Of a stretch of 64,000 nt of DNA, positions 1 through 8,395 are shown piece after piece. The translations under genes were made by a program, and so were the position numbers. The notes under the pieces are model-generated. The model saw only the letters and a list, made by a program, of their open reading frames with translations, made no database searches and was not told the origin of the DNA. The first letter of the stretch is position 1. Each line of letters begins with the position of its first letter. Source of the DNA: Nocardioides sambongensis (GTDB lineage: Bacteria > Actinomycetota > Actinomycetes > Propionibacteriales > Nocardioidaceae). The stretch is from contig NZ_CP041091.1 of NCBI RefSeq assembly GCF_006494815.1, positions 3,052,501 to 3,116,500 of the forward strand, in the 5' to 3' direction.

Positions 1-140
1 CCGTTCGCTTCGGACCCGTAGTCCTGGAACGGGAAGGACACATTGCCGGCGGAGTCGCGCAGACCGGTGAGCGTCGGGACGCCCGAGTCGTCGACGTCGT
101 ACAGCAGCGGATCGGCGGAGGCGATGTTGCGGGCGCTCAT
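1..140 (-). CDS. DUF35-like OB-fold protein, N-terminal fragment
   Basis: About 46 codons are visible, starting at an ATG that overlaps the stop of the acyl-CoA synthetase (ATGA); the rest lies outside the left edge. The readable part has the spacing of the DUF35 rubredoxin-like segment (LTGLRDSAGNVSFP), where family members normally carry CxxC zinc ligands. Here those positions hold no cysteine. DUF35 proteins usually pair with SCP2/thiolase-like enzymes in acyl-CoA and steroid side-chain degradation, which fits an operon carrying a synthetase, SDR and hydratase. The family call rests on a short pattern and context only. Confidence 0.45.
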   Translation of the reverse strand, partial: MSARNIASADPLLYDVDDSGVPTLTGLRDSAGNVSFPFQDYGSEAN

Positions 141-1693
141 CGGGTGCCGATCGGAGCAGCGGAGCTCTTCAGGTACGGCTCCCGCAGAACGCGCTTGAGG
201 TTCTTGCCCAGCGAGTTCACAGGGATCTCGTCGATGAACCGGATCTCCCGCGGCCACTTGTACTTGGCCAGCTTGCCGTCCAGGAAGGTGAAGAGCTCTT
301 CGGTGCCGACGGAGCTGCCGGACACGGGCTGCACGAACGCCAGCGGCTGCTCGCCGTGATCCTCGTCGGGCACACCGATCACGGCGACGTTGGCGACAGC
401 CGGATGCGTGGCCAGGACGGCCTCGGTCTCGGCGGGGTAGATGTTGACCCCGCCGGCGATGATCATGTCGGTGATCCGGTCGTAGAGGAACAAGACGCCG
501 TCCTCGTCGAGGTGACCGACGTCGCCGGTGTGGTAGAAGCCGTCCTCGGTGATCTTGTCGGGACCGAGCGGCCCCCGCCCGATGTAGCCGCTGATGACGT
601 TCGGAGTCTTGACGGTGATCTCCCCGGTCTCACCGACCCCGACAGGCTTGCCATCAGCGTCGACCACGCGCACCTCGACCTGCCGGAAGGGCATCCCGGT
701 GGCGCTGGGCTTCGCCGCGAGCAACTCCGGGGTGGCGCCGGCGATCATGCCGGCCTCCGTGGCGCCGTAGATCTCGTAGATCACGTCGCCGAAGAGGTCG
801 ACGGTCTCCTGCTTGAGCTCCTGGCTGAACGGTGCGGCACCACCGAGCAGGTAGCGGATGGTCGACACGTCGTACTTGCCACGGACCTCGGCGGGCAGCT
901 TGAGGATCCGCTGCAGCATCGTGGGCACGGAGATCCAGTGGGTGATGCCGTGCCGGGCGATCAGCGCGAGCACATCCTCAGCGTCGAAACGCCGCTGGAA
1001 GACGACCGTGCCACCGGATTGGAGGGCGAACTGGGTGTACGACGGTCCGGCACCGTGGTGCATCGGCAAGTTGATCAGGGTCTTGTTGCCAGGACCGCCG
1101 GCCGCCATGTCGAACATGACCGACATCCCGTAGTCAAGACGTACCTCGTCGCCGACGGCGGTCTGGAAACCGCCGAGCGGCGCGCCCTTCGGCGCACCGG
1201 TGGTCCCCGAGGAGTAGATGATGAGAGGAGCGAGCAGCTGGGCCGGACGGTCCTCGAGGTCACCGGCGTCGATCAGGTCGACCAGCAGTTCGGCTCCCTC
1301 GGCGGGCACGTCGACCGAGACGATGACCCTGAGGTCGAGGTCGGCCCACGCGTCGACGAGGGTCGCCGGGTCGGCGTCGTCGATGATGGCTGCGGTGACC
1401 TCGCAGTCGCTGGCGATGTAGTGCGACTCCGGCGGCGAGAGCCGGTAGTTGACCGCGACGATGACCGCGCCGAGCTTGGCGAGCGCCAGGGAGACGATCA
1501 TCCACTCCAACCGGGTGTGCATGCGAACCGCCACGCGGTCACCGGCCCTCACTCCCCGCTGCGCGAGCGAGGAGGCGAGCTTGTCCGCCTGGACGTTCCA
1601 TTCCCGCCAGGTCAAGGTCCGGTCGTCTTCGGTGGCACAAACGGCGTCGATGTCGGCAGGCGCGAACGCCGGTGCCGGGGTCAGTTCAGGCAT
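137..1693 (-). CDS. Acyl-CoA synthetase (AMP-binding, FadD-like)
   Basis: Class I adenylate-forming ligase of 518 residues, a usual length. It should activate a carboxylic acid with ATP and CoA to the acyl-CoA. The phosphate-binding loop YSSGTTGAPKG is at about 160-170, the YGATEAG motif at 309-315, YHTGD at 387-391, the hinge DRITDMIIAGG follows, and the C-terminal catalytic lysine is in SLGKNLKR (K497). No signal peptide or membrane segment is seen. It lies 37 bp downstream of the SDR gene and overlaps the DUF35-like gene by 4 bp, so it is probably translated from one operon with echA and the SDR. Substrate cannot be read; a branched, aromatic or steroid-derived acid is plausible from the neighbours. 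Confidence 0.9.
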   Translation of the reverse strand: MPELTPAPAFAPADIDAVCATEDDRTLTWREWNVQADKLASSLAQRGVRAGDRVAVRMHTRLEWMIVSLALAKLGAVIVAVNYRLSPPESHYIASDCEVTAAIIDDADPATLVDAWADLDLRVIVSVDVPAEGAELLVDLIDAGDLEDRPAQLLAPLIIYSSGTTGAPKGAPLGGFQTAVGDEVRLDYGMSVMFDMAAGGPGNKTLINLPMHHGAGPSYTQFALQSGGTVVFQRRFDAEDVLALIARHGITHWISVPTMLQRILKLPAEVRGKYDVSTIRYLLGGAAPFSQELKQETVDLFGDVIYEIYGATEAGMIAGATPELLAAKPSATGMPFRQVEVRVVDADGKPVGVGETGEITVKTPNVISGYIGRGPLGPDKITEDGFYHTGDVGHLDEDGVLFLYDRITDMIIAGGVNIYPAETEAVLATHPAVANVAVIGVPDEDHGEQPLAFVQPVSGSSVGTEELFTFLDGKLAKYKWPREIRFIDEIPVNSLGKNLKRVLREPYLKSSAAPIGTR

Positions 1694-1730
1694 CTCTTCT
1701 CCTCGGGATCGATGGTGCTGGGGACCGGCG

Positions 1731-2624
1731 TCAGGAGAGGCCGCCGCGGGCGCCGCCGCTGACGGGGATGACCTGACCGGTCACGAAGTTGGACAGCGGC
1801 GAGGCGAGCCAGAGGATGGCGTCGGCGGCCTCGGTGATCGTGCCGGTGCGCCCCATGGCGGCGCCGAACATGGGGCGCGGGGCGAACAGGTCGCGCTCCT
1901 CGGTGGGATCGAAGCCCATCGCCTCCAGCGTCTTGTCCGGCACCCCGAGCGGGACCTCGCGCCCACCGACCTTGATCGATTGCTGGGCAGACTGCGGAGC
2001 CCCGAAGCGGGTCTGGATGACCCCGAAGGCGACGGCGTTGACGTTGACGTTCGCCGTGCCCCACTCCACGGCGAGCGTCTTGGTGAGGCCGACCAGACCC
2101 GCCTTCGCTGCGGCGTAGTTGCCAGCGCCGGGGTTGCCGAAGCTGGCCGCCAGGGAGGTGACGTTGACGACCTTGCGGTGACGGACGCTCCCTTCCTTCG
2201 CCTCGGCGCGACCCGCGTCTCGGAAGTAGGGGGCGGCAGCACGGCAGATCCGGAAGGGCGCCAGCAGGTGAATGTCGAGCATTGCCTGGAACTGCTCGTC
2301 GCTCATCTTGTGGATCGGAGCGTCCCAGAAGTAGCCGGCGCTGTTGACGATGATGTCGATCCCATTGCCCGCCGCAGCGACTTCCTCGATGAGCCGATCG
2401 GGCATCGAGGGGTCGGTGAGATCACCAACGAACGTGGTCGCTCCGCCGCCGATCTCACTCGCCACCTCCCTTGCGAGGTCGGCGTCGAGGTCGACCACGA
2501 CGACTCTCGCCCCGTTGGCTGCCAGCGTCTCTGCCGTCGCGCGTCCGATGCCGTTGCCGGCACCGGTGACGATCGCGGTCTGGCCCTCGAGCAGTGAACT
2601 GCTGAGCGTCGGTTTGGTGAGCAT
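1731..2624 (-). CDS. Short-chain dehydrogenase/reductase
   Basis: Classical SDR of 297 residues with the cofactor motif TGAGNGIG (about 20-27), NSAG near residue 94-97, and the catalytic Ser157, Tyr170 and Lys174 (YAAAK). The acidic end of the second beta strand (VVVVDLDAD) suggests NAD(H) preference. It is longer than the usual 250 residues because of an insertion after the active site (about 200-250). It starts 3 bp after the enoyl-CoA hydratase stop, so the two are co-translated. Most likely it oxidises a hydroxyacyl-CoA made by that hydratase; the exact substrate is unknown. Confidence 0.88.
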   Translation of the reverse strand: MLTKPTLSSSLLEGQTAIVTGAGNGIGRATAETLAANGARVVVVDLDADLAREVASEIGGGATTFVGDLTDPSMPDRLIEEVAAAGNGIDIIVNSAGYFWDAPIHKMSDEQFQAMLDIHLLAPFRICRAAAPYFRDAGRAEAKEGSVRHRKVVNVTSLAASFGNPGAGNYAAAKAGLVGLTKTLAVEWGTANVNVNAVAFGVIQTRFGAPQSAQQSIKVGGREVPLGVPDKTLEAMGFDPTEERDLFAPRPMFGAAMGRTGTITEAADAILWLASPLSNFVTGQVIPVSGGARGGLS

Positions 2625-2627
2625 GGG

Positions 2628-3410
2628 TTACCGGCCCTTCCACTTCGGCGCACGCTTCTCGATGAACGCGCGAATTCCTTCTTGGGTGTCCTCGGACGCG
2701 ATGACGGGTCCGGCGACCTCCATCTGCTTGTCCCAGGCCTCGTCGTCCGCCCACTCGTAGGCGTGGCGGACGATCTCCTTGCTGGCACGCACGGCCAGCG
2801 GCCCCGCCGCGACGATGTCGGCAGCCAGTTCGAGCGCAGACTCGACGGCCTTGCCGGCAGGAACCAGCCGGTTGACCAGCCCCATCCGGTGGAAGTCCGC
2901 CGCCGGCAAGGACTTGCCCGTCAGGGCCAGCTCCATCGCGACGTTGTAGGGGATTCGACGCGGCAGCCGAAACAGTCCGCCACCCACGGCCACCAGCGCC
3001 CTGGCAGCCTCCGGGAGCCCCATCCGCGTGGCCTCCGTGGCGACGACCAGGTCGCAGGCGAGGCACAGTTCCAGACCGCCTGCGAGCGCGTCACCCTCGA
3101 CGGCGGCGATGATCGGCTTGGCTGGCGGCTGGGCCATGATGCCGAATCCACCACGGCGCTCGGTCACTCCCATGTCGCCGACTGCGGCAGCCTTCAGGTC
3201 CTGTCCGGCACTGAACGTGGGGCCTGCGCCGGTCAGGATCGCGACACGCAGAGCGTCGTCGGCGTCGAACTCGTCGAGAACGGCCTCGAGCGCGCGGGAC
3301 GTGGCGCCGTCGAACGCGTTGCGTCGCTCCTCACGGTTGATCGTGATGAGCAGGACCTGCCCGTCGGCCATCCGCTCGGCCAGGATCACGCCTTCGGCGT
3401 CCTCAGTCAC
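2628..3410 (-). CDS. Enoyl-CoA hydratase/isomerase (crotonase)
   Basis: Crotonase-fold protein of 260 residues from a GTG start. Oxyanion-hole segments are FSAGQDLKA (about 66-74) and GDALAGGLE (106-114). Both acidic positions used by true hydratases are present, Glu114 and Glu134 (GLPEAA), so hydratase activity is plausible. It is the first gene of the leftward operon and is divergent from a TetR gene, with a dyad CTTGCT-N8-AGCAAG in the gap. It probably hydrates the enoyl-CoA formed from the acid activated by the downstream synthetase. Confidence 0.88.
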   Translation of the reverse strand: MTEDAEGVILAERMADGQVLLITINREERRNAFDGATSRALEAVLDEFDADDALRVAILTGAGPTFSAGQDLKAAAVGDMGVTERRGGFGIMAQPPAKPIIAAVEGDALAGGLELCLACDLVVATEATRMGLPEAARALVAVGGGLFRLPRRIPYNVAMELALTGKSLPAADFHRMGLVNRLVPAGKAVESALELAADIVAAGPLAVRASKEIVRHAYEWADDEAWDKQMEVAGPVIASEDTQEGIRAFIEKRAPKWKGR

Positions 3411-3432
3411 GGCTCCTCCATCGATGCTCGTA

Positions 3433-3451
3433 GCCGGCCACGGTGGCCGGC
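3433..3451. promoter_or_regulatory. 19-bp palindrome upstream of echA
   Basis: Perfect inverted repeat GCCGGCCAC-G-GTGGCCGGC, 22 bp upstream of the GTG start of the enoyl-CoA hydratase gene. In RNA it would form a strong hairpin in the 5' leader; as DNA it could be an operator. Sequence symmetry is the only evidence. Confidence 0.4.
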
Positions 3452-3472
3452 GTCACACTGCAAGCATAGATT

Positions 3473-3492
3473 CTTGCTGTCCGCCAAGCAAG
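3473..3492. promoter_or_regulatory. Candidate TetR operator CTTGCT-N8-AGCAAG
   Basis: Six-base perfect arms separated by 8 bp sit in the AT-richer centre of the gap between echA (leftward) and tetR (rightward, start at 3534). A second overlapping arm pair, GCAAG-N8-CTTGC, begins just before it. TetR regulators of acyl-CoA operons commonly bind such dyads between divergent genes, so autoregulation and control of the leftward operon are likely but inferred. Confidence 0.5.
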
Positions 3493-3533
3493 TAAATGCG
3501 AGATGCAGCTGCGCCGGCACTAGAGTTGGCCCC

Positions 3534-4150
3534 GTGGAGAAGCGGCGTACCCAGGCAGAGCGTTCGAACGAATCGCGCCGGCGATTGATTGAGGCGGCCA
3601 TCACCCTCCTGGCCGAGCGGGGGTATGCGGGTGCCAGCCTGGCCGCGATCGGCGAGCGCGCCGGGGTGAGCCGCGGTCTCGTCACCCACCACTTCGGTTC
3701 CAAGGAGCAGTGCATCGCCGAAGTCACGACCTTCATCCGCGAGGCCGTCATCGATCGGCTCGCCGGAGATCCCGGGCAGGGCGGCCTGGCAGCAATCGAC
3801 AACCTCGTCCGGACCTACCTCAGCGAGGAGCCGGGGCTCGCGGCCCCGCCCGCGCCATGTACGTGATCATCACGCACGCCGCCACGGCCGGACCGGACCT
3901 GCTGCCGGCGGTAGCTGAGAACAACGTCGCCCTGCGCCAGCTGATCGAGGGCATGCTCGCGCACGCGATCACCGACGGAGACCTAGACCCGGACGCAGAT
4001 CTGCCCTCGCTCGCGATCGGGATCGCCGGCATCATGCGCGGAGTCCTCGTCCAGCTCATGGTCGACGACAGCGTGACGCCGAACGCGGCTGCGGAGGCGG
4101 CTGCTGCGCTGGTCGACCAAGCGCTGCGGCACAGCCTTGCCCGCGCTTGA
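3534..4150 (+). CDS. TetR-family regulator, frame broken at about 3850
   Basis: The N-terminal part (GTG start; MEKRRTQAERSNESRRRLIE onward) has the TetR helix-turn-helix, ending in the hallmark GVSRGLVTHHFGSKEQ. This frame stops at 3866. The remaining ligand-binding domain (from AMYVIITHAATAG to the end) continues in another frame to 4150. Adding one C to the CCCC run at about 3843-3846 restores a single protein of about 205 residues, the normal size. It faces the catabolic operon and probably represses it. Either a sequencing deletion or a real frameshift explains the break. Confidence 0.8.
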
Positions 4151-4343
4151 CCCGGGGCGAGCGGGCCGTTCCGCCGTCTGGCCGTGTGTGTCGATCATCG
4201 CCTCATCGACACCGTGGGCGGCGAACCGGCGATCGAGCACGCGCAACGGGTAGGCCGCGCCGCCGCGGCCAGTCTCACCAGCAGGCCCTGGCCCGGCCGA
4301 CGCAACGGGCCCGCAACGCTCTGGGCCCAGTAGACGCGCGGGA

Positions 4344-5288
4344 TCAGTAGTACCAGGGGAACGGGCTCCAGTCGGGCTCGCGCTTCTCGAGGAACTGGTC
4401 CCGTCCCTCCTGCGCCTCGTCGGTCATGTACGCCAGCCGGGTGGTCTCGCCGGCGAAGAGCTGCTGACCGACCAGACCGTCGTCGATCAGGTTGAAGGAG
4501 TACTTCAGCATCCGCTGCGCGGTCGGTGACTTGCCGTTGATCATCCGGCCCCACTCCAGCGCGGTCGCCTCGAGCTCGGCGTGCGGCACCGCCCGGTTGA
4601 CGGTGCCCATCCGGACCCCGTCCTCGGCCGAGTAGGTCTCGGCGAGGAAGAAGATCTCGCGGGCGAACTTCTGCCCGACCTGCCGGGCCAGGTACGCCGA
4701 CCCGTAGCCACCGTCGAACGAGCCCACATCAGCGTCGGTCTGCTTGAACTGCGCGTGCTCGGCGCTGGCCAGGGTCAGGTCCGCGACCACGTGCAGCGAG
4801 TGTCCGCCGCCGGCCGCCCAGCCCGGGACCACGCACACGACCACCTTCGGCATGAACCGGATCAGCCGCTGGCACTCCAGGATGTGCAGCCGGGCCAGCT
4901 TCGCCTTGTCGATCGTGCTGGGCTCCTCGCCGCCGGTGTCGCCCGCTCCGGCGGCGACGTCCTCGTACTGGTAGCCGGCCTTCCCGCGGATCCGCTGGTC
5001 GCCGCCGGTACAGAAGGCCCACTTGCCGTTCTTCGCGCTGGGACCGTTGCCGGTGAGGATCACGCAGCCCACGTCGGCCGAGGTGCGGGCGTGCTCGAGG
5101 GTGCGCAGCAGCTCGTCGACGGTGTGCGGGCGGAACGCGTTGAGCACGTCCGGGCGGTCGAAGGCGATCCGGACGGTGCCGTGCGCCTTGGCCCGGTGGT
5201 AGGTCAGGTCGGTCAGGTCCTCGAACCCCGGGACCGCGTCCCACTGGGTCGGGTCGAAGGTCTCGCTGACACCGTCGATCGCACTCAT
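4344..5288 (-). CDS. menB: 1,4-dihydroxy-2-naphthoyl-CoA synthase
   Basis: Crotonase-superfamily enzyme of menaquinone synthesis; it cyclises o-succinylbenzoyl-CoA to DHNA-CoA. The MenB signature is clear: FCTGGDQRIRG, the oxyanion segment GWAAGGGHSLHVVADLTLAS, and the stretch QTDADVGSFDGGYGSAYLAR typical of MenB rather than general hydratases. I chose the ATG at 5288 (MSAIDGVSETFDP), giving 314 residues, over an in-frame upstream start at 5363 that would run into the divergent gene. No other men gene is in the window, so it stands alone here, convergent with tetR and divergent from a Ddn-family gene. Confidence 0.92.
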   Translation of the reverse strand: MSAIDGVSETFDPTQWDAVPGFEDLTDLTYHRAKAHGTVRIAFDRPDVLNAFRPHTVDELLRTLEHARTSADVGCVILTGNGPSAKNGKWAFCTGGDQRIRGKAGYQYEDVAAGAGDTGGEEPSTIDKAKLARLHILECQRLIRFMPKVVVCVVPGWAAGGGHSLHVVADLTLASAEHAQFKQTDADVGSFDGGYGSAYLARQVGQKFAREIFFLAETYSAEDGVRMGTVNRAVPHAELEATALEWGRMINGKSPTAQRMLKYSFNLIDDGLVGQQLFAGETTRLAYMTDEAQEGRDQFLEKREPDWSPFPWYY

Positions 5289-5356
5289 GGGGCGAACGCT
5301 AGATGATGGCGCCATCGGCACTGGAACAGCCCGCCCGCGCGTGGTGTTCTGGTGGC

Positions 5357-5803
5357 ATGACACTTCAGGGTGAGTACGTACCGAGTCAGTGGGAGTGGGT
5401 CCGCGACCAGGTGGCCGCCTACGAGGCCTCCGGAGGCCGCGAGGCGAACACCCTCCAGGGTGGCGATGACCCGATCGTGGTGATCACCTCGGTCGGCGCC
5501 AAGTCCGGCAAGCTGCGCAAGAACCCGGTGATGCGGGTGGAGAAGGACGGCGTCTACGTGGCCGTCGCCTCCAAGGGCGGCGCACCGGAGAACCCTGCCT
5601 GGTACGACAACTTCGTCGAGCACCCGCTGGTCGACCTGCAGGACGGTCCGGAGGCGAAGTCCTACCGCGCCCGCCTGGTCACCGGCGAGGAGCGCGCGAA
5701 GTGGTGGGACCACGCCGTCGCCACGTGGTCGACGTACGCCTCCTATCAGGAGAAGACCGACCGCGAGATCCCGGTCTTCGTGCTGGAGCCGGTCGAGGCC
5801 TGA
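5357..5803 (+). CDS. Deazaflavin (F420)-dependent nitroreductase family protein
   Basis: A 148-residue member of the Ddn/DUF385 family. Family features are the N-terminal WVRDQVAAYEASGG, the central RKNPVMRVEKDGVYVAVASK, and GGAPENPAWYDN, which shape the F420 phosphate pocket in Ddn. Known homologues reduce quinones or nitro compounds with F420H2. I chose the ATG at 5357 over 5303 because homology starts there. It is divergent from menB; a quinone-linked role near a menaquinone gene is attractive but only suggestive. It converges on the ACT-domain gene with a 6-bp gap. Confidence 0.85.
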   Translation: MTLQGEYVPSQWEWVRDQVAAYEASGGREANTLQGGDDPIVVITSVGAKSGKLRKNPVMRVEKDGVYVAVASKGGAPENPAWYDNFVEHPLVDLQDGPEAKSYRARLVTGEERAKWWDHAVATWSTYASYQEKTDREIPVFVLEPVEA

Positions 5804-5809
5804 CGCAGG

Positions 5810-6424
5810 TCAGCTGTTCGCGTCGGTGATGGTCACCGTCAGCGCGCAGAGGTGGCCGAGGCGGGCCAGTTCCGAGTCGAGGAACTCGGGCCCGCCGCGG
5901 CGACCGACCACCACAATCTCGTTGCCGTCCAGCCGGGCAGCGGCGTACAGCGTGTTCTCGTCGTCGGGCACCTCGAGGCGCTCGGGTGTCTCGATCTCCA
6001 GGAACTCCAGGTCCTCGGGCGCCGCACTGGTGCGGTGCACCACGCCCTTGGCGCGGTGCAGCCGGGCGCCCCAGTCGACGCGGAAGGTCGCCGGCAGCAA
6101 GTCGATCAGCCGGTCGTAGGCCTGCTCCGGATTGGCGGTCAGGTCCTCGACCGCCTCCAGGTCGAGCACCAGCGTGCCGCCGGAGGGGTAGTGGCTGATG
6201 AACCGGACCCGCACCCCCTCCAGCGCGTTGCACGCCGAGACGATCGAGTCCGGCATGGTGCTCTGCGGGATCTCCAGCAGTACGTCGTCGAGCGCGGTGC
6301 CGTTGGCCCGCTTCTCCACGATCTCGATGGCCTCGATGTCACCGCCCGCGACACCGATCGCGGTCGCCACACGACCCAACGACCCGGGGACGTCGGGTAG
6401 CTCGACGCGCATCAAGAACGGCAT
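5810..6424 (-). CDS. ACT-domain protein
   Basis: 204 residues. The N-terminal third (LMRVELPDVPGSLGRVATAI, then GGDIEAIEIVE) is an ACT domain of the type found in amino-acid-binding regulators and in stand-alone actinobacterial proteins. The C-terminal half (about 120-200) has no catalytic motif that I recognise. It probably senses a small ligand. It lies 156 bp downstream of recD on the same strand, separated by a tandem-repeat tract, so co-transcription is uncertain. Confidence 0.8.
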   Translation of the reverse strand: MPFLMRVELPDVPGSLGRVATAIGVAGGDIEAIEIVEKRANGTALDDVLLEIPQSTMPDSIVSACNALEGVRVRFISHYPSGGTLVLDLEAVEDLTANPEQAYDRLIDLLPATFRVDWGARLHRAKGVVHRTSAAPEDLEFLEIETPERLEVPDDENTLYAAARLDGNEIVVVGRRGGPEFLDSELARLGHLCALTVTITDANS

Positions 6425-6500
6425 GGTGTCACGCTAACCCGCAGGGATTGCCGATGGGTTTCGGGCTCACCGATCGGGGCCGAGAAGCCGGTGCACCTGC

Positions 6501-6588
6501 CCCGAAGGCACCGCTCAACGGGCCCGAATCCCCGACTCGACGGTCCCGAAGGCACGACTCGACGGGCCCGAAACCCCGACTCAACGGG
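6501..6588. repeat. Four tandem 22-bp imperfect repeats
   Basis: Units at 6501-6522, 6523-6544, 6545-6566 and 6567-6588. Each begins CCCGAA and ends (C/G)AACGG or GACGG(G/T); the middle alternates between GGCAC-type (units 1 and 3) and (T/A)CCCC-type (units 2 and 4), so the array is also two 44-bp units. CCCG at one end and CGGG at the other make each unit weakly palindromic. The last unit overlaps the final 8 bp of recD. The 22-bp period is not a multiple of three, so it is not a coding repeat. Confidence 0.85.
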
Positions 6589-8395
6589 GGTGGAGTCGCT
6601 GGCGGAGGCTGGTCGCGCGCTGGGCGGTGGTCGCCACGGCGGCACGCACCGCTTCCTCCGAGCCGACCACCCGCAGCCGGCTCTTCGCACGGGTGACCGC
6701 GGTGTAGAAGAGCTCGCGGGTGAGCAGCCGGGAGTCGGCGTCGGGCAGCAGTACGGTGACCGTCTCCGCCTGACTGCCCTGGCTCTTGTGGATCGTCATC
6801 GCGTGCATCGTGTCGATCGCGTCCAGCCGGCCCGGCGCGAAGGCGCGTGGCGCGCCGACCCCGGCGATCCACGCGCGGCGGCGTCCGTCGTCGTCGAGCA
6901 CCACCACGCCGGTCTCCCCGTTGTAGACGTCGAGCGTGTAGTCGTTCGCGGTGACCAGCAGCGGCCGTCCGGGGTAGTACACCCCGCCCAGCGGCTGGCC
7001 CAGCTCCTCGGCCAGCCAGGTCTCGACCTGCCGGTTCCAGTGCCGCACCCCGTACGGGCCCTGGCGGTGGGCGCAGAGCAGCCGGAAGCCCTCCAAGGCC
7101 TCCAGGGCCGCCGCCGCCCGGGCCGTCGGCGCCCCCTCCCCGGTGGCGGCCGCGTGCACCCGGACCGCAGCGGCGGTGCAGGCCGGACGCAGCACCGCGG
7201 CGGGGTCGTCGGTCTCGACGTACTCCACCTCGGCGGAGCCGCGGCGCAGCACGGCCAGCACCTCGTCGGGGTCGCCGTCCCGCAGCGCCTGGGCGAGCGC
7301 CTTGATCTCCTCGGTGGAGCGGTGGTTGTGCTGCAGTGCGACCACTGGCGAGTCGGCGTGGTCGGCGAACCCCGCCACCAGGTCGGAGAGCACGGCGCCG
7401 GCGCCGACGGAGGTCAGCTGGCCGGGGTCGCCGACCAGGACCAGGCGCGTCTCGGGGCGCACCGCCTCCAGCAGGCGCGCCATCAGCGTCAGGTCGACCA
7501 TCGACGCCTCGTCGACCACGATCAGGTCCTGCTTGAGCCGGTAGGACCGGTCGTGCACGAAGCGCGTGGTGTTGTCCGGTCGCCACCCCAGCAGCCGGTG
7601 CAGGGTGCTGGCCTCCGGGCGGCCGGCGTCCGCGGAGTCGATGCCGAGCGCCGTCAGCTCGGCGTTGACGGCCTCCTGCAGGCGGGTCGCGGCCTTGCCG
7701 GTCGGGGCGGCCAGCGCAACGGAGAAGTGCCGGCCGCCGGCGACCGGCTCGCCGCCCTGCCGGCGCACCTGCTCGGCGGCGAACTGGTCGGCGAGCGCGA
7801 CCACGATCCGCGCGACCGTGGTGGTCTTGCCGGTGCCGGGTCCGCCGGTCAGCACCGTGGTCCGGTGCCGGACGGCGTGGTCGACCGCCGAGCCCTGCTC
7901 GTCGCTGAAGTGCGGCCCGGCCACCCGCTGCCGGGTCGTGGCGAGCACGTCGGCGTCCACCGCCGGCGCGTCCGCAGCCATCCGGGTGAGGAGGTCGTCG
8001 GCGACCTGGCGCTCCAGCCGGTGGTAGCGATCCAGGCTGACCAGGTCGAGCTCGTGGTGGATCACCCCGGCGGCGGTCAGCGGCGAGGCCTCCACCGCGG
8101 CGACCCACTCCGCGGCGTCGGGCAGCACCACCCCGTCGGGGAGCGCGATCTCGCAGACCCGGCGCAGGTCGACACCGACCGATCCGAGCCGGACGGCCCG
8201 CACCGCCAGCGCGACGGCGAGCAGCACCGACTGGTCCGTCTCCTCGCCCAGTGCCCCGACCCGCTGCGCGACCCGGATGTCGGCGGCGTCGAGCACGCCG
8301 GCGAGGTTCAGCGCGGCGAAGGTCCCGCTGGCACCCACCGCCACCCGCGCGTCGTACGTCGACCGCTCGGCCGTCCCCGCGACCTCGCTGCTCAT
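6581..8395 (-). CDS. recD: Exodeoxyribonuclease V subunit alpha (RecD)
   Basis: 604 residues, close to E. coli RecD. It is the 5'-3' SF1B helicase of the RecBCD end-processing complex. Walker A is GGPGTGKTTT, Walker B VVDEASMVD, then GDPGQLTSVGAG, and the C-terminal UvrD-like motifs MTIHKSQGSQ and LFYTAVTRAK are present. The ATG at 8395 overlaps the recB stop (ATGA), so translation is coupled. Its 3' end runs into the 22-bp tandem repeats. Confidence 0.93.
   Translation of the reverse strand: MSSEVAGTAERSTYDARVAVGASGTFAALNLAGVLDAADIRVAQRVGALGEETDQSVLLAVALAVRAVRLGSVGVDLRRVCEIALPDGVVLPDAAEWVAAVEASPLTAAGVIHHELDLVSLDRYHRLERQVADDLLTRMAADAPAVDADVLATTRQRVAGPHFSDEQGSAVDHAVRHRTTVLTGGPGTGKTTTVARIVVALADQFAAEQVRRQGGEPVAGGRHFSVALAAPTGKAATRLQEAVNAELTALGIDSADAGRPEASTLHRLLGWRPDNTTRFVHDRSYRLKQDLIVVDEASMVDLTLMARLLEAVRPETRLVLVGDPGQLTSVGAGAVLSDLVAGFADHADSPVVALQHNHRSTEEIKALAQALRDGDPDEVLAVLRRGSAEVEYVETDDPAAVLRPACTAAAVRVHAAATGEGAPTARAAAALEALEGFRLLCAHRQGPYGVRHWNRQVETWLAEELGQPLGGVYYPGRPLLVTANDYTLDVYNGETGVVVLDDDGRRRAWIAGVGAPRAFAPGRLDAIDTMHAMTIHKSQGSQAETVTVLLPDADSRLLTRELFYTAVTRAKSRLRVVGSEEAVRAAVATTAQRATSLRQRLHPR

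Noticed and set aside
6501..6588. CRISPR array
   Set aside because: Repeats are 22 bp with no spacers and only four units; no cas genes are present.
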